A DNA stretch of 5,459 nt from Sediminibacterium sp. (GCA_028288645.1 JAQBNJ010000326.1:1-5459), one strand, 5' to 3'; shown: positions 1-5,057, counted from the stretch's first letter. Numbers and translations: made by a program. The notes: a model not told the origin generated them from the letters alone.

Positions 1-156
1 GGCGTGTTTTTTTATCTTATTGCTTTTGACAGCGCGTGCAGTTTGTATGGCTCCCCCGAACAAAAGGAATTTTTCAGTAAGCGTGGTCTTTCCCGCATCC
101 GGGTGAGAGATGATGGCAAATGTTTTCCGCCTGTTGATTTCTTTCTCAAATTTCAT
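1..156 (-). CDS. prfC: Peptide chain release factor 3 (RF3), N-terminal part, cut by window edge
   Basis: RF3 is a cytoplasmic translational GTPase that recycles RF1 and RF2 from the ribosome after peptide release. Reading the minus strand from the ATG at 156 gives 52 codons, open to base 1. The protein begins [20 protein letters not shown] and continues with AGKTT. Residues 17-25 (SHPDAGKTT) form the G1/P-loop of a translational GTPase, and the run [17 protein letters not shown] followed by an [12 protein letters not shown] stretch is characteristic of RF3 rather than EF-G, LepA or TypA. The start is well fixed, because RF3 proteins begin only a few residues before this [16 protein letters not shown] block. 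The remaining roughly 470 residues (switch regions and domains II-III) lie outside the window. It is transcribed away from the secreted protein at 394. A -7 type promoter element sits only 8 nt upstream of the ATG. Identity is secure despite the short fragment. Confidence 0.93.
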   Translation of the reverse strand, partial: MKFEKEINRRKTFAIISHPDAGKTTLTEKFLLFGGAIQTARAVKSNKIKKHA

Positions 157-164
157 AACGGCGG

Positions 165-172
165 CAAAGGTA
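165..172 (-). promoter_or_regulatory. Bacteroidota -7 promoter element for prfC
   Basis: The minus strand reads TACCTTTG, an exact match to the Bacteroidota sigma-ABfr -7 consensus TAnnTTTG. It ends 8 nt before the prfC ATG, so a start site about 5 nt downstream would give a 5' leader of only a few bases. I cannot find a TTG or TTTG -33 box at the usual 17-19 nt spacing; that stretch is occupied by the heptad repeat. Inferred from consensus and position only. Confidence 0.6.
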
Positions 173-176
173 CAGG

Positions 177-204
177 GTTTGGAGTTTGGTGTTTGGGGTT
201 TGTG
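177..204 (+). repeat. Heptad repeat block A, four GTTTGnn units
   Basis: Four consecutive 7-nt units are visible: GTTTGGA, GTTTGGT, GTTTGGG and GTTTGTG, followed by a partial GTT. The block is 28 bp, strongly strand-asymmetric (G/T on plus, A/C on minus), and in the same register as three other 28-bp blocks in this window (2411-2438, 2477-2504, 2698-2725). It lies in the 157-393 gap between the divergent prfC and the secreted protein gene. The rest of that gap (about 212-393) shows AT-rich promoter-like sequence but no element I can name with confidence. Confidence 0.75.
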
Positions 205-393
205 GTTGTTAATCACAATTATTTGACCGGCTTTCGGTTTTCATGGGATCTTCGTGGTGTCACTCACTTCAGGGCCAGGATCAATAATTCACCTATTTAT
301 TCTGCCTGTTAATCCAACATCTCGTGTAAAATCTTTTGTACATTGAATCCGGTACGGATATTGCCGGTTTTGGTAATTGTAAAACTGCTTACT

Positions 394-939
394 ATGGCTA
401 TCAAGAAATTCCTGCTTCTTTTATCGTTATCAGTTGTTTTATTTGGTGCTGGTAAAGCACAGACGGCTTCGCAAAACTCCGGCGGAAAGAAACCTGATCT
501 ATCTAAAATGGCCTATGAGGACATCAAATGGGCCAAATCTGAGGGCAGTGCTTTTTGGTTCTATCATAAACCGTCCCAGTACTTTTTTGATTCCAGGGAG
601 TTTGAAACCATTTCACTGGAGAATGGCGATTTTATCGCATTTATTTATGAGCTGGACAGGTACGTATTGCTACCCGATTACCTGAAAGCCGGGAAAAAAG
701 TAGAAAAAGCTGTGGAACCCATTACCAACAGCAACTGCGTTTTTATCAGGATAAACCGGAGCAGGTTCTGGATCTACGATAAAGGCAAATACGTTGATCA
801 TCTCGAAAGTGTAGGCTTTAACTCCACCTACCACCAATACATCTACCGTTCCGCAACAACCGACAAACGTTATTTTATCAGCGAAAAGGATTTCCTCTAC
901 GGGCCGATGTATACTGCACTGGGTATTACCTCAGAGTAA
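394..939 (+). CDS. Secreted protein of unknown function, 181 aa
   Basis: I do not recognise a family. The ATG at 394 is preferred over the TTG at 343, because it places a clean Sec signal peptide at the N-terminus: MAIKKF, then a hydrophobic core LLLLSLSVVLFGAG, then KA|QTAS with likely cleavage between A22 and Q23. The mature part (about 158 aa) starts with a short Ser/Gly/Lys-rich linker. It continues as a compact domain rich in Phe, Tyr and Trp (for example SAFWFYHKPSQYFF at about 52-65 and SRFWIYDKGKYV at about 123-134). There is a single Cys (C115), no lipobox, no further membrane segment and no visible catalytic motif, so it is probably a periplasmic or outer-envelope globular protein. 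No Shine-Dalgarno sequence precedes the ATG, which is usual for this phylum. It is monocistronic: divergent from prfC and convergent with the histidine phosphatase. Confidence 0.82.
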   Translation: MAIKKFLLLLSLSVVLFGAGKAQTASQNSGGKKPDLSKMAYEDIKWAKSEGSAFWFYHKPSQYFFDSREFETISLENGDFIAFIYELDRYVLLPDYLKAGKKVEKAVEPITNSNCVFIRINRSRFWIYDKGKYVDHLESVGFNSTYHQYIYRSATTDKRYFISEKDFLYGPMYTALGITSE

Positions 940-943
940 CCTT

Positions 944-962
944 CCTCCCCTTTCAGGGGAGG
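944..962. terminator. Hairpin between convergent genes, possible two-way terminator
   Basis: CCTCCCCT (944-951), loop TTC, and AGGGGAGG (955-962) form a perfect 8-bp GC-rich stem 4 nt after the stop of the upstream gene. The facing gene's stop codon is at 1001-1003. There is no T-tract on either strand, so it is not a classical intrinsic terminator. Its position between two gene ends makes a role in transcript ending or 3'-end protection plausible. The CCTCCCC...GGGGAGG motif is, to my recollection, common between genes in Bacteroidota. Confidence 0.5.
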
Positions 963-1000
963 CTAGGAGGGGTCCCAGGGGAGGCCAGGAGGGGTCAGGG
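955..1000 (+). repeat. G-rich tandem repeat, 22-nt period
   Basis: Two near-identical 20-nt units, AGGGGAGGCTAGGAGGGGTC (955-974) and AGGGGAGGCCAGGAGGGGTC (977-996), differ at one base (T964 versus C986). They are separated by CC and followed by the start of a third unit (AGGG). The first unit provides the 3' arm of the 944-962 hairpin. Runs of four G at 956-959, 969-972, 978-981 and 991-994 could support a G-quadruplex, though the loops of 9, 5 and 9 nt make that a weak prediction. Confidence 0.75.
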
Positions 1001-1516
1001 TTAATACACCACCACCTTCGTCACCATCTTCCCCTCCGACACCGTAACAATCCACAACTGGTTGTAAACATTATCATCCAGGTCCTTATACGTATTTTCT
1101 TTGGTCAGCAGATTAACCAATGCAGGCGTGGTGTTGGAATGTCCAACAACAATAATCGTCTTCCCTTTTTCCTGCAACAATTGTTCTGCAAACGCAGCGA
1201 GGTTACGCGGATCGTATAATTTTACTTCTTTATTGAATTTTACAGCCAGCGGTGCAACGGTTGATCTTGTTCGGGTATAATTGGTGGAATAGATCATATC
1301 AGGCACATAATCTTTCAATACAGCCAACAGCTTTTGCGCCCTTAACTCACCTTCTTTTGATAAAGGCGGATCAGCTCTCATAGCACTTGAGCCGGCAACA
1401 CTGGTATCTTTTTCTGCATGGCGCAGCAATATATAAGTTGAGGTCTGTGCATGTGCACCGGGCATCGCCGTCGCGAAGCAAATAGCCAGCACAATAAAGG
1501 TGAATATTCTTTTCAT
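1001..1516 (-). CDS. Secreted histidine phosphatase family protein (phosphoglycerate mutase-like fold)
   Basis: This is a 171-aa member of the histidine phosphatase superfamily, branch 1, small SixA/Ais-like type. Residues 1-23 are a Sec signal peptide (MKRIFTFIVLAICFATAMPGAHA|Q), placing the enzyme in the periplasm or outside the cell. The catalytic core is visible: LLRHAEK at 30-36 (R32, and H33 as the phospho-accepting His), the second Arg in TRTRST (R84), and VGHSNT with H126. These match the RHG...R...GH arrangement expected for phosphoryl transfer through a phosphohistidine. The acidic proton donor is not certain; E35 next to the RHA motif is typical of the RHAEK subgroup. The substrate cannot be told from sequence, and a phosphorylated metabolite, sugar or lipid headgroup are all possible. 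It is transcribed alone: convergent with the unknown secreted gene and divergent from the DUF4197 gene 159 nt away. The ATG at 1516 is fixed by the signal peptide, and a weak AGGA lies just upstream. Confidence 0.9.
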   Translation of the reverse strand: MKRIFTFIVLAICFATAMPGAHAQTSTYILLRHAEKDTSVAGSSAMRADPPLSKEGELRAQKLLAVLKDYVPDMIYSTNYTRTRSTVAPLAVKFNKEVKLYDPRNLAAFAEQLLQEKGKTIIVVGHSNTTPALVNLLTKENTYKDLDDNVYNQLWIVTVSEGKMVTKVVVY

Positions 1517-1531
1517 GGATCCTGATTTTTA

Positions 1532-1539
1532 TAAAGGTA
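1532..1539 (-). promoter_or_regulatory. Possible -7 element for the histidine phosphatase gene
   Basis: The minus strand reads TACCTTTA, seven of eight positions of TAnnTTTG counting the free positions, ending 15 nt before the ATG at 1516. No -33 TTG is seen at standard spacing. This is a weak candidate based on position and partial match. Confidence 0.3.
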
Positions 1540-1627
1540 ATCAACACAAGCACTCATCCGGTGCCGGCTATGTAATGCATTCAAAAGATATAGCAATTCA
1601 TTCACACCTGCTTTCCTTTGCGGCTTC

Positions 1628-1635
1628 TATATTTG
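1628..1635 (+). promoter_or_regulatory. Candidate -7 promoter element for the DUF4197 gene
   Basis: TATATTTG matches TAnnTTTG exactly, 40 nt upstream of the ATG at 1676 in the divergent intergenic region. A clear -33 TTG at 17-19 nt is not visible. Alternatively the TTTG at 1632-1635 could itself be a -33 box for a weaker TTCATTTG at 1652-1659 (spacer 16 nt). I cannot decide between these from sequence alone. Confidence 0.45.
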
Positions 1636-1675
1636 GTAGCTTATTTACCGGTTCATTTGAAAGCATAAAACAACC

Positions 1676-2410
1676 ATGAAAAAAATCATTCCTCTTCTTC
1701 TGATCGCAATTACCCTATCTGTTACTACTGAAGCGCAAGGTTTGAAAGGCCTGATCAACAAAGCCAAGGACGCCGTGAATGGCAAATCCGTTGGAGCGTT
1801 AAGTACCGATGATATCGTATCTGGATTAAAAGAAGCGCTTGTACAGGGATCACAAAAAGGAGCTTCTACCCTTTCGCAGGTGGATGGTTTTTTTGGCAAT
1901 GCGGCACTTAAAATATTACTCCCTGCCGAAGCGCAGAAAGTTGAAAGCACTTTACGTAAAATTGGCTTGGGAAAACAGGTGGACGATGCCATCCTCAGTA
2001 TGAACCGAGCCGCAGAAGATGCCGCTAAAAGCGCCGCTCCTATTTTTGTAAATGCCATCAAACAGATGAGTTTCCAGGATGCGTTGGGTATTTTAAAAGG
2101 TGGTGACACCGCAGCCACCGGCTATCTCAGGGGGAAAACAAATAGTGAACTCACCGCAGCGTTCAAACCCGTGATCGATCAATCACTCGAAAAAGTGAAC
2201 GCCACCAAATATTGGAACACCTTAATTACTTCCTACAACAAGATCAATATACTCGGACAAAAAGTAAACCCTGATCTCTCAGCTTATGTAACCGATAAAG
2301 CGTTGAACGGGATCTTTTACCAGGTAGCGCTGGAGGAAAAGAGCATCCGGGAGGACCCGTTAGCAAGAGGGTCTGATATATTGAAGAAAGTTTTCGGCTC
2401 TGTGAAATGA
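1676..2410 (+). CDS. Secreted DUF4197 domain protein, 244 aa
   Basis: The protein has a Sec signal peptide (MKKIIPLLLIAITLSVTTEA|Q, residues 1-20). It is followed by a full-length DUF4197 domain, recognised by several conserved blocks: LSTDDIVSGLKEAL (42-55), VDGFFGNAALKILLP (69-83), a KVESTLRKIGLGKQVDDAILSMNRAAE stretch (88-114), then MSFQDALGILKGGDTAAT (131-148), YVTDKALNGIF (204-214), and a C-terminal EEKSIREDPLARGSDILKKVFG (220-241). The family is found across Proteobacteria and Bacteroidota as a periplasmic or surface-associated mostly helical protein. No biochemical role is established that I know of, so I give none. The C-terminus runs to the usual LLKKVFG-like end, so the gene is intact. 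The ATG at 1676 is preceded by an A-rich stretch (CATAAAACAACC) instead of a Shine-Dalgarno, typical of the phylum. It is monocistronic; its stop at 2408-2410 abuts heptad repeat block B directly. Confidence 0.92.
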   Translation: MKKIIPLLLIAITLSVTTEAQGLKGLINKAKDAVNGKSVGALSTDDIVSGLKEALVQGSQKGASTLSQVDGFFGNAALKILLPAEAQKVESTLRKIGLGKQVDDAILSMNRAAEDAAKSAAPIFVNAIKQMSFQDALGILKGGDTAATGYLRGKTNSELTAAFKPVIDQSLEKVNATKYWNTLITSYNKINILGQKVNPDLSAYVTDKALNGIFYQVALEEKSIREDPLARGSDILKKVFGSVK

Positions 2411-2504
2411 GTTTGTGGTTTGTGGTTTGTGGTTGGGGCGGTTCAAATTTATAGGTGTCTCCGAATTTCGCCGAACAACAAACCACAAACTACAAACCAC
2501 CAAC
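2411..2504. repeat. Inverted pair of 28-bp heptad blocks (B and C)
   Basis: Block B (2411-2438, plus) is GTTTGTG three times exactly, then GTTGGGG. Block C (2477-2504) holds the same repeat on the minus strand: GTTGGTG, GTTTGTA, GTTTGTG, GTTTGTT. The two face each other across a 38-nt loop and can form an imperfect stem of about 28-33 bp. This begins immediately after the DUF4197 stop codon, so the gene's transcript could end in this long hairpin. There is no T-tract, so a terminator role is only inference. Block C is adjacent to the hairpin-bounded element at 2514. Confidence 0.7.
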
Positions 2505-2513
2505 ATTTCGGCG

Positions 2514-2674
2514 GGCCGGCTTTGTGTCCTCACAAAGCCTGTGAATTTATAGTAAACCGAGATAATATCAGCAGGGAGCAACAACCTGCAATAACACTTG
2601 TAAGATGCAGTATCGCCTGTAAGAATGTAAGTGAACTAATGCAGGATGGTCTTTGTGAGGACACAAAGACGGCC
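2514..2674. repeat. Small MITE/BIME-like element with hairpin inverted ends
   Basis: Two 22-nt hairpins bound this element: GGCTTTGTG-TCCT-CACAAAGCC at 2518-2539 and GTCTTTGTG-AGGA-CACAAAGAC at 2649-2670. Each is a perfect 9-bp stem with a 4-nt loop. The second is the reverse complement of the first except for one base pair, changed on both arms. GGCC lies just outside each hairpin (2514-2517 and 2671-2674), giving 26-nt terminal inverted repeats around a 109-nt core. The core carries a further nested inverted repeat (CCTGCA 2585-2590 with TGCAGG 2640-2645; CACTT 2595-2599 with AAGTG 2629-2633) and no credible ORF. The layout resembles a bacterial interspersed mosaic element or non-autonomous mobile repeat. 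No transposase is present, and no target-site duplication is evident. Confidence 0.6.
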
Positions 2675-2697
2675 GGTGGTTTCAAATTTCAACGAAC

Positions 2698-2725
2698 CAC
2701 AAACCCCAAACCACAAACCCCAAAC
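2698..2725 (-). repeat. Heptad repeat block D, four GTTTGkG units
   Basis: On the minus strand this reads GTTTGGG, GTTTGTG, GTTTGGG, GTTTGTG, again exactly 28 bp and in the same phase as blocks A-C. It lies 8 nt past the stop codon of the PAS protein (2734-2736) and has the same orientation as block C, so C and D flank the 2514-2674 element as direct repeats. Together with B, C and that element it accounts for most of the 323-base gene-free gap 2411-2733. Confidence 0.75.
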
Positions 2726-2733
2726 CTGCCTTC

Positions 2734-4173
2734 TTACCTGAAAACTTCATCATCAATACTATTCGTCTTATTCACAATAGTCCTGATCTGCTGATCGAGC
2801 TCATTGGCGCTTTCTACGAGGTGGTCGAATATTTCGAGATCATTCAGTGCCCCGGTGGTCTTTAGAATTTCTATTACGCCGAGTATATTGGCGAGGGGTT
2901 TGCGTACTTCGTGCGACTGAATAAAAGCGATCTCGCGGAGCACTTTGTTCTGCATCTTTATTTTTTGCTGCACCAATATATCGTCAGTTATATCGCGGTT
3001 GGTGCCGATCAGGCTGAGTATGCGGCCGCTGTCTGATTTTTTTATGATGGCATGCGATTCTATATAACGTGTTCTTCCATCCGGTAAAATGATGCGGTAT
3101 ACGGCCCCATTGATCTCCTTTTTAAGCGATAATAATTCATCAATGATACTTACCATCATAGCGGCATCGTCGGGGTGCACTGCTTTGAAGAATATTTTGT
3201 ACAGGCTCAGGTCCGTATTTTTCGGATAACCATACAGGTCATACATCCTGTCATCCCATGCAACATGATTGGTGCTGAGGTCTATTTCGAAAATGCCGAT
3301 CTCGGCGGAATCCGTTGCCAGTGTTAAACGCTGTAATAATTCTTCCTGTCGCTTCAATGTATTCTTACGCTGCGTGATATCCGTTTCGATAGCCATAAAA
3401 CCCAGGTGCCTGCCTGTTTCATCCTTTAGCGGGTGGCAATCCACTTCCAGCCATATACGGCCGCCGTTCCTGGTATAACTAAGGAACTCTTCTTTGAACG
3501 GGAGTTTGTTATCCAGTGCGCGCCGTATTCTTTGCTGGTTCTCTTCATCAAACTCCGGGCCCGCCAGTGAATACCCGATCTTCTTTCCGCGTATCTCTTC
3601 CAGGCTGTAACCGCTAATACGCGTATATCCTGCATTTACCCAGGTAATATTTTCTTCCGCATCTGTTATCATCACCGAATTGGTGGTGTTATGCGCAACC
3701 AATGCAAGCCTTTTTATTTCATCTTTACTTTTTGCGAGGGCAGCTTCCGTGATCTTTCTGCGGTTGATATCGAAAATGCATCCATCCACATAACTCACTT
3801 TATCCTCATCATCATATACTCCCTGCCCGCTTTCGTATACCCAGCGCACTTCTCCGTCTTTTTTTATAATACGGTATTCGATCTCGAATTTTTCTTTGTC
3901 TGCAACGGCCTGGTGGATGGTATTCCGCAACCGGTCAACATCATCAATATGTACAATATTGGAATAGCCGTAATCCTTGTCATTCAAAAAATAATCAACC
4001 GGGTAACCCGTCAGCTTTTCTACTTCATCACTAAAAAATTCAAGGGAAAGCATTTCATCGCCCCGGCAACGGTAGATGGCCCCCGGTATATGGTTCACCA
4101 ATGCTTTTAACTTGGCGGTATCAATTCCGTTATGGGGATCATTAAATGTATTATCTGCATCATTGTCATGCAT
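2734..4173 (-). CDS. Soluble triple-PAS sensor protein with lone HisKA-like domain and no ATPase domain
   Basis: This is a 479-aa cytoplasmic signalling protein with no signal peptide or membrane segment. It has three PAS/PAC units: about 24-140 (PAS_3-like, NHIPGAIYRC...WVYESGQGVYDDE...FDINRRK), about 148-270 (S-box type, NSVMITDAEENITWVNAGYTRISGYS...AIETDITQRK) and about 281-398 (PAS_3-like, AEIGIFEIDL...DGRTRYIESHAIIK...GTNRDITDD). Each ends in the (D)ITxR/RDIT signature that precedes a linker helix. Residues 400-470 form a helical hairpin resembling a kinase dimerisation/phosphoacceptor domain, with AFIQSHEVRKPLANILG carrying the candidate phospho-His H421. The chain stops at 479, so the HATPase catalytic domain (N, G1, G2 boxes) is absent, and none is encoded just downstream. 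It cannot autophosphorylate in the usual way. It may be phosphorylated in trans or act as a docking module. PAS ligands (haem, flavin, small molecule) cannot be told. It lies downstream of lpdA but behind a strong terminator, so it is probably transcribed separately. Confidence 0.88.
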   Translation of the reverse strand: MHDNDADNTFNDPHNGIDTAKLKALVNHIPGAIYRCRGDEMLSLEFFSDEVEKLTGYPVDYFLNDKDYGYSNIVHIDDVDRLRNTIHQAVADKEKFEIEYRIIKKDGEVRWVYESGQGVYDDEDKVSYVDGCIFDINRRKITEAALAKSKDEIKRLALVAHNTTNSVMITDAEENITWVNAGYTRISGYSLEEIRGKKIGYSLAGPEFDEENQQRIRRALDNKLPFKEEFLSYTRNGGRIWLEVDCHPLKDETGRHLGFMAIETDITQRKNTLKRQEELLQRLTLATDSAEIGIFEIDLSTNHVAWDDRMYDLYGYPKNTDLSLYKIFFKAVHPDDAAMMVSIIDELLSLKKEINGAVYRIILPDGRTRYIESHAIIKKSDSGRILSLIGTNRDITDDILVQQKIKMQNKVLREIAFIQSHEVRKPLANILGVIEILKTTGALNDLEIFDHLVESANELDQQIRTIVNKTNSIDDEVFR

Positions 4174-4178
4174 ACGGA

Positions 4179-4193
4179 TACTGGTTACCAGTA
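4179..4193. promoter_or_regulatory. Perfect palindrome just upstream of the PAS gene start
   Basis: TACTGGT-T-ACCAGTA is a 15-nt palindrome with 7-bp arms and a single central base, lying 5-19 nt upstream of the minus-strand ATG at 4173. It could be an operator for a dimeric regulator overlapping the transcription start. A 1-nt loop makes it a poor RNA hairpin. Chance occurrence is possible. No TAnnTTTG box was found for this gene. Confidence 0.4.
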
Positions 4194-4247
4194 ATAAAGG
4201 TCAAAGCCATGCCCGTTATTCGGGATGTGGGGGAATATGAATATAAT

Positions 4248-4273
4248 AAAAAAAGGCCGATAAACGGCCCTTT
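4248..4273 (-). terminator. Intrinsic terminator after lpdA
   Basis: On the minus strand the sequence is AAAGGGCCG-TTTAT-CGGCC followed by seven T. The 5-bp core GGCCG/CGGCC extends through a G-U pair and A-U pairs into the T-run. It starts 22 nt after the lpdA stop codon and has the form of a textbook Rho-independent terminator, separating lpdA from the PAS gene. Confidence 0.85.
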
Positions 4274-4295
4274 CCCTATTAAAATCAGCTTATGA

Positions 4296-5021
4296 TTAAA
4301 TATCTATCGCTTCGCCATAAGCAGCAGCAGTGGCTTCTTTCAGCCCCTCGCTCATGGTTGGGTGCGGGTGACTTGAATTGAGTATCTCATGCGCTGTTGT
4401 TTCCAGTTTGCGTGCAACAACTGCTTCAACAATAAATTCGGTAACATTCATACCGATCATATGGCAACCTAAGAGTTCACCATATTTTGCATCATAGATC
4501 ACTTTTACAAAACCTTCCAAAGCGCCGGCCGCACTGGCTTTACCACTCGCCATGAACGGGAACTTGCCGATCTTCACTTCATAACCCGCTTCTTTCGCCG
4601 CTTTCTCAGTATATCCTACGCTGGCGATCTCAGGTGAGCAATACGTACAACCCGGTATGTTATTATAATCCATCACATCGGGCAGGTGATTTATTTTCTT
4701 TTCATTGTATGCCATGTGCTCAGCAGCATTGATGCCTTCCTTCGAAGCTACGTGTGCCAAAGCCTGTCCTGGTGAACAATCACCGATCGCATAGATACCG
4801 GGAACGGATGTTTGCTGGTAAGCATCCACCACAATCTTTCCTTTTTCGGTTTTGATACCGTTCTCTTCAAGACCAATGTTCTCAATATTAGCCACCACAC
4901 CTACTGCACTCAACACAATATCTGCCTCCAATGTAACAACACTGCCATCCTGTTTCTTAACCTGTGCTTTTACACCAGCGCCGCTGGTATCAACAGATTC
5001 AACAGAAGCATTCGTCATCAC
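4296..5021 (-). CDS. lpdA: Lpd fragment downstream of the internal stop (rest of NAD domain, central and dimerisation domains)
   Basis: Intact downstream coding sequence in the same frame as the upstream part; true in-frame coding resumes at 5054. The first possible reinitiation codons are GTG at 5021 and ATG at 5018, neither with a recognisable ribosome-binding site. Numbering from the GTG, the FAD-contacting YAIGDCSPG is at 77-85. The C-terminal interface domain follows, ending with HPHPTMSEGLKEA, in which H220 and E225 are the catalytic His-Glu pair of the dihydrolipoamide dehydrogenase family. All expected family positions are present, so selection on this part was in force until recently. 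A separate product would lack the disulfide site and the first FAD motif. Confidence 0.65.
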   Translation of the reverse strand: MMTNASVESVDTSGAGVKAQVKKQDGSVVTLEADIVLSAVGVVANIENIGLEENGIKTEKGKIVVDAYQQTSVPGIYAIGDCSPGQALAHVASKEGINAAEHMAYNEKKINHLPDVMDYNNIPGCTYCSPEIASVGYTEKAAKEAGYEVKIGKFPFMASGKASAAGALEGFVKVIYDAKYGELLGCHMIGMNVTEFIVEAVVARKLETTAHEILNSSHPHPTMSEGLKEATAAAYGEAIDI

Positions 5022-5054
5022 ATCAATACCCTGCTTTTTGAATTGTTTCTCCAG

Positions 5055-5057
5055 TTA
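5055..5057 (-). other. In-frame TAA stop inside lpdA
   Basis: The minus-strand codons read GAT TTA TCC AAA TAA CTG GAG AAA CAA, encoding DLSK, stop, LEKQ. The reading frame is the same on both sides, so this is a substitution rather than an indel. A G-to-T change in a GAA (Glu) codon, seen as C-to-A at plus position 5057, is the simplest origin. Confidence 0.92.

Noticed and set aside
177..204. Heptad blocks considered as CRISPR or telomere-like repeats
   Set aside because: The units are 7 nt with no spacers, only four per block, and lie between chromosomal genes. Likeness to telomeric G/T repeats is superficial.
4..312. Open frame of 102 codons on the plus strand
   Set aside because: It overlaps the start of prfC on the other strand and runs through heptad block A; the protein has no signal or family likeness. 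It is a shadow of prfC.
343..393. TTG start at 343 for the unknown secreted protein
   Set aside because: It would place 17 extra residues before a complete signal peptide, whereas the ATG at 394 gives a normal one.
1645..2118. 157-codon open frame on the minus strand opposite the DUF4197 gene
   Set aside because: It is antisense to a clear DUF4197 coding region, and its composition reflects the complementary strand.
2411..2733. Remnant of a HATPase domain downstream of the PAS gene stop
   Set aside because: The region is made of repeats and hairpins; I see no N, G1 or G2 box likeness in any frame.
2420..2794. Open frame of 124 codons on the plus strand across the repeat cluster
   Set aside because: Its translation follows the repeats and hairpins and ends inside the PAS gene on the opposite strand; no family likeness.
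4212..4224. CCCG-TTATT-CGGG mini hairpin upstream of the PAS gene
   Set aside because: A 4-bp stem is too short to support on its own, with no T-tract or conserved position.
5055..5057. Programmed stop-codon recoding, possibly linked to prfC at the other end of the window
   Set aside because: There is no known UAA recoding signal, downstream pseudoknot or conserved case in lpd that I can see. RF3 is a general factor and its presence within about 5 kb is not evidence. Mutation or sequencing error is far simpler.
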